A DNA stretch of 64,000 bases from Flavobacterium sp. (GTDB taxonomy: Bacteria; Bacteroidota; Bacteroidia; Flavobacteriales; Flavobacteriaceae). The first letter of the stretch is position 1; each line of letters opens with the position of its first letter. The position numbers were made by a program, and so were the translations under genes. The DNA lies in the NCBI RefSeq assembly GCF_027484705.1, contig NZ_JAIXSL010000008.1:1-64000 (forward strand), in the 5' to 3' direction. The notes under the pieces were generated by a model. The model searched no databases and was not told the DNA's origin. It was given only the letters and a program-made list of their open reading frames with translations. Below are positions 1-8,704 of this stretch, one piece after another.

Positions 1-110
1 AGTAACCATTCTTTTTGTTCCTGCAAGCGTTTTGTAAAATAAATTTTAATTTTATTTTCTTCTCGCTTATTACCAGTAATTTAAAAGAACATATTCCCTT
101 CTGCGGGGTG

Positions 111-141
111 CAAAGATAAGAACACTTTCCGCTTTAGCAAA
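111..141 (-). promoter_or_regulatory. Bacteroidetes-type promoter reading out of the left edge
   Basis: On the minus strand TTTG (141-138) is followed after exactly 19 nt by TATCTTTG (118-111), which matches the Bacteroidetes consensus TTTG-N19-TAnnTTTG. It would transcribe leftward, out of the window. An ATG at 9-7 with AGGAAC about 10 nt upstream might be the first codon of its target, but only three codons are visible. I see no gene between 142 and 290. Confidence 0.6.
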
Positions 142-290
142 TCTTTTTGATGCGAAATTTGATAATTTTTTCTTAACATTCCCTAAACCTCTGGCCGTAA
201 GTTTTTTGAACTAAAAAGTTTTTTTTCTTTTGTATGTAATGCTGTTAAAGACGCAAATTAAGAAACCCAGAAAGTCTTGAGAAGACCATT

Positions 291-373
291 GCCATAGCCC
301 CGATGGTAACGGCATCCTTTTGTTCTGGGGTTCGGAACAAAAGATATAGTGGACAGCGGGAAATAGCTCCTAA
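291..373 (+). repeat. Intergenic hairpin repeat, copy A
   Basis: This is a copy of the dispersed repeat described in the findings. It has an AGCCCCGATGG start, a CATCCTTTTGTTCTGG / GAACAAAAGAT inverted pair around a short loop, and the tail TAGTGGACAGCGGG...AGCTCCTAA. It ends about 8 bp from the stop codon of the FtsX-type permease on the opposite strand, a position at a gene end typical of this family. Confidence 0.7.
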
Positions 374-380
374 GGAAAAA

Positions 381-1616
381 TCAATCGAAACGGATGGCTT
401 TGACCGGAGTGATTTTGGTGATGATGTACGATGGGATCAGCAATATGAGCAAACAGACGATGATTGTGCCGAGATTGAGTGCTGCTATATACATCCAATT
501 GAGGTAAACTGGCGCTTCGTTGACGTAGTAATTTTCGGGATTAAGCTTGATGATTCCGAAATATTGCTGGATTAAAATCAATCCTATTCCGATCAGGTTG
601 CCCCAGAATAATCCGCGTAAGATTAAGTAAAATGCGTTGTAGAGAAACACTTTCCGGACGCTCCAGTTGTTGGCGCCGAGTGCTTTGAGGATGCCGATCA
701 TTTGGGTGCGTTCGAGAATGAGCACCAATAATGCGACGACCATATTGATGGTGGCGACAGCAATCATCACGACCAAAATGACGATGATGTTGAAATCGAA
801 CAGCTGCAGCCACTCGAATATATAATAGTATTTCTCCGCGACCGTTTGCGTGTCGAGTGTGGAATTGGTCTGCTCATAAACTTCCTCGCCTTTTTCTTTG
901 ATTTTGGTGAAATCGTCTACGAAAACCTCAAACGCGCCAACTTCATCAGGTTGCCATTTGTTGATGCGCTGCAAATGACGGATATCGCCGATAATGTAGG
1001 CTGAGTCAAATTCCTGAAAACCGGAATTGTAGATGCCGACAATTTTAAACACACGCAGGTTCGGCAGTTGGTTGTTGTCTTCTTTCATGAAGAACGTGTT
1101 GAACGTATCGCCAAGTTTGAGGTTGAGCCGGTTCGCCAAAAACTGAGACATCAAAACTTCATTGTTAAGTTGATGCATCAAATCAGGCGCGCGGCCTTCC
1201 GTAATATACTCGCGAATGTTATCCCATTGGTAATCTTTGCCGACGCCTTTATAAATGATGCCTTCGAAAGCACTTGCGGTTCTGATAATTCCGGCTTTGG
1301 ATGCGACAGCTTGCACATGACTAATACCTTCAACATTGGTAAACTTCGGATAAAAACTCTGATGAATTGATATGGGCGTGACGCTGACCTGCGATTGGTT
1401 GTCATCGTAATTGGAGATGATAATATTGCCATTGAACGCCGAAACTTTCTGACGGATTTTCTGCTGCAAACCAATACCTGTCGCCACCGAAACAATCATC
1501 ATCACCATCCCGATCGCAATGGCCGAAATCGCAATTTTTATAATTGGTGCAGATATACTACTTTTACGCCCTTTAGCCGTAATGAGTCTTTTGGCTATAA
1601 AATATTCGAGATTCAA
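381..1616 (-). CDS. FtsX-family ABC transporter permease (LolC/LolE-like)
   Basis: This is a 411-residue inner-membrane permease of the MacB/FtsX superfamily. A first membrane segment at about residues 25-48 (IIKIAISAIAIGMVMMIVSV) is followed by a periplasmic domain of roughly 220 residues with MacB-type sequence (KVSAFNGNI, NEVLMSQFLANRLNLKLGD). Three further hydrophobic segments fill the last 140 residues (about 275-300, 320-350, 380-402). This 1+3 topology and the LERTQMIGILKALGA coupling loop are typical of LolC/E permeases, which release lipoproteins from the inner membrane. No ATPase partner lies next to it, so it presumably pairs with a LolD-type ATPase encoded elsewhere. The lipoprotein-export role is inferred from the family. 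Confidence 0.9.
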   Translation of the reverse strand: MNLEYFIAKRLITAKGRKSSISAPIIKIAISAIAIGMVMMIVSVATGIGLQQKIRQKVSAFNGNIIISNYDDNQSQVSVTPISIHQSFYPKFTNVEGISHVQAVASKAGIIRTASAFEGIIYKGVGKDYQWDNIREYITEGRAPDLMHQLNNEVLMSQFLANRLNLKLGDTFNTFFMKEDNNQLPNLRVFKIVGIYNSGFQEFDSAYIIGDIRHLQRINKWQPDEVGAFEVFVDDFTKIKEKGEEVYEQTNSTLDTQTVAEKYYYIFEWLQLFDFNIIVILVVMIAVATINMVVALLVLILERTQMIGILKALGANNWSVRKVFLYNAFYLILRGLFWGNLIGIGLILIQQYFGIIKLNPENYYVNEAPVYLNWMYIAALNLGTIIVCLLILLIPSYIITKITPVKAIRFD

Positions 1617-1690
1617 TGTGGTTCTGTTCTGAATTGTGTGTCCAAAAATACAGCTTTAGAACGATTTTAGGATTAATTTATTGAGGATTT

Positions 1691-3043
1691 ATGATTTATG
1701 ATTTAGGATATCACTCTGGCAAGAACTCCGCTTTTGATGCAATTACAAAAAGGCTTTTTGCGTTGTTGCTCGTTTCCGTAGTATTGGTTTCGTGTAAAAC
1801 GGCAACACCCGTCAATTATTCAGTTCCGGCGCAAACCAAAGTGAAAAGCAAAATCAAGTCGACCAAATTTATGACCGGCACCGACAATATGTCGAGTTAT
1901 TTCTCCTTACTGAAAAACAAAAAAGTCGGCATCCTGACCAACCAAACCGGACTCGTGACTTTTGATTCCCCGCTTTCGATCATCGATACCGTCAACCATT
2001 CACAGCAGGAAACTACCAAAACCATCACGATGCATGTCGTGGATTATATCGTGCAAAACACCAAAATTGATCTTGTCAAAATATACGCGCCCGAACACGG
2101 ATTTCGAGGAACTGCCGATGCGGGCGAATTGATTGTGGACGGCAAAGACACCAAAACCGGACTTCCGATTATTTCCCTTTACGGCAACAATAAAAAACCT
2201 TCTGCGGAACAATTGCAAGGCATAGACGTGTTGCTTTTTGACCTTCAGGATGTGGGCGCGCGTTTCTACACTTACATTTCCTCCTTACACTATGTGATGG
2301 AAGCCTGCGCAGAAAACAACGTCGAACTCATCGTACTCGACCGACCAAATCCGAATGGAAACATTGTCGATGGACCGATCCTCGAAAAAGAATATTCAAG
2401 TTTTGTAGGTATGCATCCGATTCCGGTGATGCATGGGATGACGATTGGCGAATATGCGCTGATGATCAATGGCGAGAAATGGCTCAAGGACAGCATCCAA
2501 TGCAAAGTGAAAATTGTACCGTGTGAAAATTACCGCCGTGAAATGCCATACAGTTTGCCGGTAAAACCTTCACCAAATTTACCGAACGACCAGGCAATCA
2601 ACCTTTACGCAAGCCTTTGTTTTTTTGAGGGAACCAACGTCAGTATTGGGCGCGGCACGAATAAACAATTTCAAGTTTACGGTTCACCTTACCTGACTGC
2701 GAACCATTACAGTTTCACACCAATGCCGAATGAAGGCGCAAAAGATCCGCCGTGGAACGGTAAAATCTGTTGCGGTGAAGATTTGTCTGAAATCCAGAAA
2801 GTGAACCATCTCGAACTCAAATGGCTCATCAAGGCTTATAACGAAACTGAAGAACAATCTAAATTCTTCAACTCGTATTTCACCAAACTTGCCGGAACGA
2901 AAAAACTACAACAGCAAATTGAAGGCGGCATGTCTGAAGAGGAAATCCGCGCAACCTGGAAAGCCGGCATTGAAAAATTTAAGGAAATGCGAAGAAAATA
3001 CCTGATTTATCCAGACAGTTTTTTGGTGGCGAATCCGAATTAA
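1691..3043 (+). CDS. DUF1343 / NamZ-type exo-beta-N-acetylmuramidase, lipoprotein
   Basis: This 450-residue protein has the DUF1343 hallmarks: KVGILTNQTG, IYAPEHGFRGTADAGE, DLQDVGARFYTYISSL, LDRPNPNGNIVDGP, VMHGMTIGEYA and EGTNVSIGRGTN. Characterised members (NamZ) release N-acetylmuramic acid from the non-reducing ends of peptidoglycan fragments, so a cell-wall recycling role is likely. The N terminus has a basic stretch, a hydrophobic core and a lipobox (LVSC), so it is probably a lipoprotein. The first ATG gives about 20 extra residues before the signal, and it arises from a stuttering ATTTATG repeat, so the true start is uncertain. It is divergent from the permease and convergent with the YkgJ gene. 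Confidence 0.88.
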   Translation: MIYDLGYHSGKNSAFDAITKRLFALLLVSVVLVSCKTATPVNYSVPAQTKVKSKIKSTKFMTGTDNMSSYFSLLKNKKVGILTNQTGLVTFDSPLSIIDTVNHSQQETTKTITMHVVDYIVQNTKIDLVKIYAPEHGFRGTADAGELIVDGKDTKTGLPIISLYGNNKKPSAEQLQGIDVLLFDLQDVGARFYTYISSLHYVMEACAENNVELIVLDRPNPNGNIVDGPILEKEYSSFVGMHPIPVMHGMTIGEYALMINGEKWLKDSIQCKVKIVPCENYRREMPYSLPVKPSPNLPNDQAINLYASLCFFEGTNVSIGRGTNKQFQVYGSPYLTANHYSFTPMPNEGAKDPPWNGKICCGEDLSEIQKVNHLELKWLIKAYNETEEQSKFFNSYFTKLAGTKKLQQQIEGGMSEEEIRATWKAGIEKFKEMRRKYLIYPDSFLVANPN

Positions 3044-3541
3044 TCATAACGGCAAACGCTTTTTCATTTCCTCCACGATATTGTAAGCCGCAGGGCAAAT
3101 AGCTACATTCTTCATAGTCAAATCGGTAATCTGCTGGAATTTTTTGCGGTCAGTATGTGGAAATTCGCGGCAAGCTTTCGGGCGCACTTCGTAAATCATA
3201 CAGTAATTCTCCGCGTCGAGAAAAGTACACGGAACATTTTGCAAAACATAATCGTTGTCTTCATCAATGCGCAAATATTGGTTGATGAACTGCTGCGGTT
3301 TCTGGCGTAAATGTTTGGCGATGCGCTCGATGTCAGCCGAAGTGAAAAGCGGGCCAGTCGTTTTGCAACAATTCGCACAAGTCAGACAATCGGTTCTTTT
3401 GAATTCGGCCTCGTGAATTTCCTGCATCACATAATCGAGATTTTTGGGTGTCTTTTTTTTGAGCTTGTCGAAATACTTTTTGTTTTCGATATGCTTATCT
3501 TTGGCAAGCTTTTGCAGTGTGTGGATTTGTGGATTTGTCAA
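3044..3541 (-). CDS. YkgJ-family cysteine-cluster (putative Zn/Fe-S) protein
   Basis: This small cytoplasmic protein of the YkgJ/UPF0153 family has the cysteine pattern CLTCANCCKTTGPLF, then VPCTFLD, NYCMIYEVRPKACREFPH and ICPAAY. The family is thought to bind a metal or Fe-S cluster, and its function is not established. The open frame extends to 3691, but the extra 50 residues are encoded by the tandem ATAACCAAATTACCGA repeat and overlap the divergent methyltransferase. I therefore chose the TTG at 3541 (LTNPQIHTLQKLAKD), about 10 residues before the conserved part begins. The start is uncertain, but the family is clear. The stop abuts that of the NamZ gene. Confidence 0.78.
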   Translation of the reverse strand: MTNPQIHTLQKLAKDKHIENKKYFDKLKKKTPKNLDYVMQEIHEAEFKRTDCLTCANCCKTTGPLFTSADIERIAKHLRQKPQQFINQYLRIDEDNDYVLQNVPCTFLDAENYCMIYEVRPKACREFPHTDRKKFQQITDLTMKNVAICPAAYNIVEEMKKRLPL

Positions 3542-3584
3542 TTCGGTTATTCGATATGTGAACCGCAAAATTAGGCAAAAACAA

Positions 3585-3626
3585 ATAACCAAATTACCGA
3601 ATAACCAAATTACCGAATAACCAAAT
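3585..3626. repeat. 16-bp tandem repeat in a divergent promoter region
   Basis: Two exact units of ATAACCAAATTACCGA (3585-3600 and 3601-3616) are followed by a partial third unit (3617-3626). They lie between the divergent YkgJ and methyltransferase genes, ending 8 bp before the methyltransferase ATG. Confidence 0.85.
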
Positions 3627-3634
3627 AAACCCTC

Positions 3635-4339
3635 ATGAAAGATCTTTTCGGAAAAGCCATCCTCGATTTTCAAACCAACAACAATCCTCAAGATCTGATT
3701 ACGGAAACTTCGATTTCAGAAGCCGATGACATGAGCGTGGCCTATCTGTTCCGTTCTTATGACGAAATGCCGAAAATGGAACAGCAAGCCTTACAGCTGG
3801 CCAAAGGAAAAATTCTCGATGTAGGTTGCGGCGCGGGCAGCCACAGTTTGTATCTTCAAAATGAAAGAAAACTCGATGTCACTGCGATTGATATTTCGGC
3901 CAATGCCATTCAGGCTTGTAAACTGCGCGGCATTCAAAAAGCAAATGTTCAGGATGTAATGACAATCGATGGTGAAAAATTCGACACCATTTTATTGCTG
4001 ATGAACGGCGCAGGCATGTGCGGGCGGCTTAAAAATGTTGGTGCGTTTCTTTTAAAATTGAAGTCTTTATTAAATGAAAACGGGCAAATCCTGCTCGACA
4101 GTTCCGACATCATTTATATGTTTGACGAAGATGAAGACGGCGGTAAATGGATTCCGTCAGAAAACGAATATTACGGCGAAGTTGTTTTCAATATCGAATA
4201 TAAAGGCGAAAAGGAAGACGCTTTTGATTGGATGTATATTGATTACAATACCTTGCAAAACACTGCTCTCGCTAACGGATTGCAATGTGAATTGGTTTTG
4301 GAAGGCGAGCATTTTGATTATCTGGCGCGACTTTTTTAA
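3635..4339 (+). CDS. Class I SAM-dependent methyltransferase
   Basis: This 234-residue cytoplasmic protein has a Rossmann-type methyltransferase motif I (ILDVGCGAGSHSLYLQ, about residues 62-77), motif II acidic end (VTAIDIS) and a post-motif TILLLMNGAGMCG. The substrate cannot be told from sequence. It probably forms an operon with the downstream DinB/YfiT gene, 27 bp away. The ATG follows the tandem-repeat spacer directly, so any promoter must lie within or before those repeats. Confidence 0.88.
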   Translation: MKDLFGKAILDFQTNNNPQDLITETSISEADDMSVAYLFRSYDEMPKMEQQALQLAKGKILDVGCGAGSHSLYLQNERKLDVTAIDISANAIQACKLRGIQKANVQDVMTIDGEKFDTILLLMNGAGMCGRLKNVGAFLLKLKSLLNENGQILLDSSDIIYMFDEDEDGGKWIPSENEYYGEVVFNIEYKGEKEDAFDWMYIDYNTLQNTALANGLQCELVLEGEHFDYLARLF

Positions 4340-4366
4340 ACTATAACTCAAATTGAAATATTAGAA

Positions 4367-4912
4367 ATGGAAGCTATCGATATAGAAAAATTACGCTATC
4401 CGATTGGGAAGTTTGTTCCGGTTCAGGAATATACTTCGGAGTATTTGTCACAACGCATTGACGAGATTGCCTCATTTCCCGAGCGGTTGAAAAAAGAAGT
4501 TTCGCATTTGACGGACGAACAACTCGACACGCCTTATCGCCCGGATGGCTGGACCGTTCGACAGGTAATTCATCATTGCGCGGACAGTCATATGAATTGC
4601 TTTATTCGACTTAAATGGACATTAACCGAAGATAAACCGACGATCAAGTTTTATTATGAAAACCGCTGGTCGGAATTGATTGACAACAAAACAATGCCGA
4701 TTGCGCCGACTTTAGCATTGCTCGAAGGATTGCATTATCGGTTGGCTTTTTTAATGAAAAGTTTAACTTCCGGGGAACTCGAAAGGTCTTTAATTCATCC
4801 CGAACATGGAAAGGAATTCCAATTGAAGGAAATTATTGGGCTTTATGCGTGGCATGGCAACCACCATTTGGCGCATATCACGAAACTCAAAAAACGAAAA
4901 GGCTGGACATAA
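4367..4912 (+). CDS. DinB/YfiT-family putative metal-dependent hydrolase (bacillithiol-transferase-like)
   Basis: This 181-residue four-helix-bundle protein belongs to the YfiT branch of the DinB superfamily. The three expected metal-ligand histidines are visible in VRQVIHHCADSHMN and AWHGNHHLAHI, and the N-terminal LRYPIGKFVP is the YfiT signature. Relatives are annotated as bacillithiol S-transferases or as metal-dependent hydrolases, and thiol use in this organism is unknown. It follows the methyltransferase and is ended by a strong bidirectional terminator. Confidence 0.85.
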   Translation: MEAIDIEKLRYPIGKFVPVQEYTSEYLSQRIDEIASFPERLKKEVSHLTDEQLDTPYRPDGWTVRQVIHHCADSHMNCFIRLKWTLTEDKPTIKFYYENRWSELIDNKTMPIAPTLALLEGLHYRLAFLMKSLTSGELERSLIHPEHGKEFQLKEIIGLYAWHGNHHLAHITKLKKRKGWT

Positions 4913-4913
4913 A

Positions 4914-4946
4914 AAAATCCCGAGAGTATTCACTTTCGGGATTTTT
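4914..4946. terminator. Bidirectional intrinsic terminator
   Basis: AAAATCCCGAGAGT - attc - ACTTTCGGGATTTT forms a 14-bp stem with a single mismatch, with T-runs on both strands. It serves the convergent YfiT and M43 protease genes. Confidence 0.9.
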
Positions 4947-4965
4947 TAGATCAATTAAATAAAAA

Positions 4966-6246
4966 TTATTTCTTGATGATTTTGTCTGATTTTAGGAATT
5001 CTCCCGCATTGTATATCCTTAAATAATAAGTTCCCGACGCCAAATCTTCGATATTAATGACATTGTTGGCTTGTGCAAGTTTTTGTGTTTTCACCAATTG
5101 CCCGACAGTGTTGAAAATTTCAACTTCATCGATATCAACTTGTGGCGATGTTATCATAAAATATTTAGATGCTGGATTCGGATAGACCGCGATAGCTTTA
5201 ATGGCAGCGACTTCATTTAAACCTAATGAAGTACAACCGTTTGATGACAACAAACTTAATCGTGGTCCAGCTAACGTATTTTGTACTACAACCTTTTGAC
5301 CATTAGAAAACATTCCCATACAAGCGTCATCTACATAATCCATATAATTCATAAACATAGAACCATTCGCGGTAGTTGCACAAGAATAAGTATTCGTTGG
5401 AAAAGTTGGACAACCAAAATACCATCTTCTAGTCTCTGGAGTATCTGAGACTCTATCATCATTTGATGGTGTTTGGGGATCAATATATGGATTTCCACAA
5501 GCAACGCCATCGTCTCCCCAAGGATGCAATAAACCTAGGTAATGCCCGATTTCATGAGTAGCTGTTCTTCCATAATTAAATGGAGCAGTAGCTGTCCCGG
5601 TAGTGCCAAAATACTGGTTTCCAATACAAAGACCGTCAAAACTTGACCCTACAACTCCTGTCTCTGGTAGATTAGCAAATCCTAAAATATCGGAACCTGT
5701 TGGAAATTGACCAATCCATATATTTAGATATTTAGTGGTATCCCAAGCAGGTTCTCCTGCATTCTCGTAGTATTGGGTTTCAAGATCAAAAGAAGTACTC
5801 ACCGATTTTCTCGTAATTCCCGTGGTGGCTACTCCAGTTGGTGTTCTAGTAGCTTTACAAAAAACAATTTCCATATCAGCAGCCAATGGTCTGAAAGCAG
5901 CTGGAACTGCAGTATTAAAATTAGCGTTTAACTTTCTATAATCATTATTTAAAACTGTTAATTGGGAATTAATTTGAGCATCGCTAATGTTTTGCGTTGC
6001 ATTACTATAGAGTACGTGAAAGACAACAGGAATTGTCACTACTATACTAGGTGCATTGGGTTGTCTGAATAGGGTTTGTGGATTGTTTGGATTGTAAATA
6101 AAATCCATCATTTCCTGATGACGCATAGCAAATTCAGGGTCAGTTTCCATACGCTTATGCAATATATCCATCGTAGCGCAAGTTCTTCTTTGGGAAAATG
6201 CTGCGAAAGATGTAATAACTAGTAGTAAGGTAATTAATTTTTTCAT
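4966..6246 (-). CDS. Secreted M43-family (cytophagalysin-like) zinc metalloprotease with T9SS sorting domain
   Basis: This is a 426-residue secreted protease. It opens with a Sec signal peptide (MKKLITLLLVITSFAAFSQ) and then a propeptide-like region. The catalytic zinc site HEIGHYLGLLH (residues 231-241) fits HExxHxxGxxH, and YMDYVDDACMGMFS is the downstream Met-turn region. The last 75 residues are a T9SS type A sorting domain (VYPNPASKYF ... SGTYYLRIYN ... KIIKK), so it should cross the outer membrane through the gliding-linked type IX system. I set the start at the second ATG (6246), because the upstream 12 codons would place polar residues ahead of the signal peptide. Confidence 0.9.
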   Translation of the reverse strand: MKKLITLLLVITSFAAFSQRRTCATMDILHKRMETDPEFAMRHQEMMDFIYNPNNPQTLFRQPNAPSIVVTIPVVFHVLYSNATQNISDAQINSQLTVLNNDYRKLNANFNTAVPAAFRPLAADMEIVFCKATRTPTGVATTGITRKSVSTSFDLETQYYENAGEPAWDTTKYLNIWIGQFPTGSDILGFANLPETGVVGSSFDGLCIGNQYFGTTGTATAPFNYGRTATHEIGHYLGLLHPWGDDGVACGNPYIDPQTPSNDDRVSDTPETRRWYFGCPTFPTNTYSCATTANGSMFMNYMDYVDDACMGMFSNGQKVVVQNTLAGPRLSLLSSNGCTSLGLNEVAAIKAIAVYPNPASKYFMITSPQVDIDEVEIFNTVGQLVKTQKLAQANNVINIEDLASGTYYLRIYNAGEFLKSDKIIKK

Positions 6247-6348
6247 TGGGTTTTTAATAAATTTTAGGGTACAATAATACAAACAAATATTGAACTTTAG
6301 TTTTAATGATTTGAAAAAGAGGCGAATCTAATTAAAAATGCGGTAAAA

Positions 6349-7503
6349 TTATAAAAGCAAATCCGATTTCATTTTGATCTCTTTCAATGCCTCATCAAGG
6401 AGTTCCAGATCCTTTAAATCATTATAAGCGTTTAACGAAATTCTTAGAAAAATACCGTTGTCAATTTTCATGACGGGAATTTCGATTTTATACTTTTGGA
6501 ATAGTGTTTCCTTCAATACCATCGGCTGATTCGTTTTAATGGAAATACTGCACATTTGTCCCAGAAACTCATTAGTAACAGGGCAGATCGGCGTTGACCC
6601 TACCAGATCACAAAACTTTCCATAATGCTCGAGAATCATTTGCTTGGACTGTGCTGCTTTTTCATCCCAATGATTTTCCTTGAGGAACTTAATGGCCGCC
6701 GGTGCTGTAAGAAATGCCGAAATATCGCGGGTGCCTTGAAATTCGTGGTAATCTAAAAACCTACTTTTGCCCGGATTTTCGCTTTGGTAACCCCAGCCCA
6801 CAACCAACGGATCAATAGCATCCTGAAGTTCTTTTTTGACATACAAAAACGAACAGCCTTTTGGAGAGAGCATCCATTTATGCAATGTTCCCGTATAAAA
6901 ATCAGGGTCGAGTTCGGTGAGGTTCAAATCGATATGACCGGGAACGTGCGCACCGTCTATAATGGTGATCAATCCGAGTGATCTTGCTTTTTGAATGATT
7001 TCTTTCACCGGAAAAATTAATGCCGTAGCACTCGAAATCTGATTGAGAAACACCACTTTTGTTTTGGATGTATAGCCTTTCCAGAATTCTTCGAGTAAGC
7101 TTTCTTTGGATTGTATCGGCAACGAAATGTTTTGTCGGATGTATTTGGCTCCGGATTTTTCGCAGTAGAAATGCCACGTTCTGTCCATCGCTCCGTATTC
7201 GTGATTGGTCGTCAGGATTTCATCGCCGGGTTCGAGCTTAACGCTGCGCATTACAGTATTAATGGCCACCGTCGGATTGGCAGTAAAGAAAAAATCATCG
7301 GGCGAGCAACCAACATATTCGGCCACGGCTTCCTTGGCATTTTTTAAATAACCAGCCATGTGCTTGGTTATAAACTGCACCGGTTGCTTTTCGAGCTCCG
7401 ACTGCCAGTATTGGTAATTTTCAAAAATCGGTTTTGGACAAGCGCCAAAGGATCCGTGGTTTAAAAACGTAATGTCTGGGTCTAAAAGAAATTGTAATTT
7501 CAT
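6349..7503 (-). CDS. Class V-fold PLP-dependent aminotransferase (isopenicillin-N-epimerase-like)
   Basis: This 384-residue protein belongs to the CefD-like branch of fold-type I class V PLP enzymes. Visible motifs are FLNHGSFGACP at the N terminus, the cofactor aspartate in IIDGAHVPGH (D183, H186) and the Schiff-base lysine in TGTLHKWMLSPKG (K209). Substrates of this branch vary widely (epimerases, desulfurase-like enzymes, aminotransferases), and none can be assigned here. It is last in the queE transcription unit, 7 bp after the secreted TonB-CTD gene. There is no beta-lactam cluster nearby, so the CefD label should not be taken as a role. Confidence 0.85.
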   Translation of the reverse strand: MKLQFLLDPDITFLNHGSFGACPKPIFENYQYWQSELEKQPVQFITKHMAGYLKNAKEAVAEYVGCSPDDFFFTANPTVAINTVMRSVKLEPGDEILTTNHEYGAMDRTWHFYCEKSGAKYIRQNISLPIQSKESLLEEFWKGYTSKTKVVFLNQISSATALIFPVKEIIQKARSLGLITIIDGAHVPGHIDLNLTELDPDFYTGTLHKWMLSPKGCSFLYVKKELQDAIDPLVVGWGYQSENPGKSRFLDYHEFQGTRDISAFLTAPAAIKFLKENHWDEKAAQSKQMILEHYGKFCDLVGSTPICPVTNEFLGQMCSISIKTNQPMVLKETLFQKYKIEIPVMKIDNGIFLRISLNAYNDLKDLELLDEALKEIKMKSDLLL

Positions 7504-7510
7504 AGTCTTT

Positions 7511-7906
7511 TTATTCTGTATGAATTCCGATCGGAAGGATGTAACGAACGCGTACCCTTTTACCGTCTTTTTTTCCGGGAACCCATTTCGGGGAGAGTTG
7601 GAGTACCCTTTCCGCTTCGGCTCCGGTTCCGAAACCAGGATCCTTGATGCTTCTAATGTCGGTCAGTGAGCCGTCGGTTTCAACAATAAATCCTAGGAAA
7701 ATTTTACCTATAAGCTCTGGAACTTCAGGTTTTTTAAAATTTTTGTAAAAGAAAGTATAGCAATTCTCAATGCCGCCTGGAAATTCGGGCTGCACATCGA
7801 CATCTTTGGCTTCAAGAACTGGTGCTTCCGAAACTTCATTGGTGTCTTGGGCTTGAAGGGTTTGAAGCGAAAAAAAAGTAATCGCGAAAAATAAAATAAG
7901 CTTCAT
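7511..7906 (-). CDS. Exported protein with a single TonB C-terminal domain
   Basis: This 131-residue protein is little more than a cleavable signal peptide (MKLILFFAITFFSLQTLQAQ) plus one TonB C-terminal domain. The domain keeps the motifs PEFPGGIENCYTFF, GKIFLGFIVETDGSLTDI and KDPGFGTGAEAERVLQLSP. It lacks the membrane anchor and proline-rich linker of a true TonB, so it cannot energise receptors in the usual way. It resembles the next gene upstream and probably arose by duplication. Periplasmic location is inferred from the signal. Confidence 0.85.
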   Translation of the reverse strand: MKLILFFAITFFSLQTLQAQDTNEVSEAPVLEAKDVDVQPEFPGGIENCYTFFYKNFKKPEVPELIGKIFLGFIVETDGSLTDIRSIKDPGFGTGAEAERVLQLSPKWVPGKKDGKRVRVRYILPIGIHTE

Positions 7907-7948
7907 CTTCTTAATATTAGTTACGTGATTTTATGTTCGATATCAATG

Positions 7949-8701
7949 TCAACGATTCGCTTGTATATTGATTGGTAAACTGTATAAAACCCTTACAGGT
8001 TCTCCGTTATGCATACCTGGTATCCAATCTGGACATCCCATTAAAACACGAATCGCTTCTTGTCCTGTGCCATAACCAATGTCGCGGATTACCTTACAAT
8101 TACTTACTTTACCTGTTTTCTCAATGACAAAGGAAAGAAATATTTTTCCACTCAGTTTTTCAATCATTGGTGTCCTAAAATTTCTACCGACATATCTATA
8201 AAAGGCCTCAATTCCACCCGGAAATTCAGGGATTTTCTCAATCATTTTCCCATCATATACTTTACTCGTATCAACTACGTCCTGAATTACTTCCGAAACA
8301 AGTTCAGGCTCGTAAGCTGGAATTGTGATTGGTAAAACGTAATTGACACGCACTTTTTTTCCATTCAATTCACCCGGAATCCAATGATTACAGATGGCCA
8401 ACAATCTTTTGACTTCTTCTCCAGTCTGAAAACCTGGATCTTTTAAAATTTTGATCTCTGTAGTAGTAGCATCACTATTGATAACAAAACTCACGATTAC
8501 CTTACCTCCTTTGAATTCTGTTGTTTTGGGCAACTCGATGTTAGCACTAATACATTTTGAAAAGGCTTCAATACCATCTTCATATACAGGTTTTTTATCT
8601 ACCACAGCTAAGCTATAAATGTTTTCATCAGCAATTTTTTCTTGAGCGTAAGATAATTGAATGATGAAAAAAGTTAGTGTGATGTATAAAATTCTGCGCA
8701 T
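7949..8701 (-). CDS. Exported protein with two tandem TonB C-terminal domains
   Basis: This 250-residue protein has a signal peptide (MRRILYITLTFFIIQLSYAQ) followed by two TonB-CTD modules. The first, at about residues 40-130, contains VIVSFVINSDATTTEI and LKDPGFQTGEEVKRLL. The second, at about residues 155-250, contains PEFPGGIEAFYRYV and IRDIGYGTGQEAIRVL. The second module closely resembles the C terminus of the bona fide TonB at 12437-13225, including LYSLPINIQ. There is no membrane anchor after cleavage. It starts 3 bp after the queE stop, so it is almost certainly co-transcribed with queE. Confidence 0.85.
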   Translation of the reverse strand: MRRILYITLTFFIIQLSYAQEKIADENIYSLAVVDKKPVYEDGIEAFSKCISANIELPKTTEFKGGKVIVSFVINSDATTTEIKILKDPGFQTGEEVKRLLAICNHWIPGELNGKKVRVNYVLPITIPAYEPELVSEVIQDVVDTSKVYDGKMIEKIPEFPGGIEAFYRYVGRNFRTPMIEKLSGKIFLSFVIEKTGKVSNCKVIRDIGYGTGQEAIRVLMGCPDWIPGMHNGEPVRVLYSLPINIQANR

Positions 8702-8704
8702 TCT

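Noticed and set aside
7..9. Start codon of a gene leaving the left edge
   Set aside because: Only three codons are visible. The promoter is well supported but the coding call is not.
3542..3691. Extended N terminus of the YkgJ protein (50 codons, hydrophobic GYSVIWLFGNLVICF)
   Set aside because: These residues come from the tandem 16-bp repeat and overlap the methyltransferase start. They are absent from the family core.
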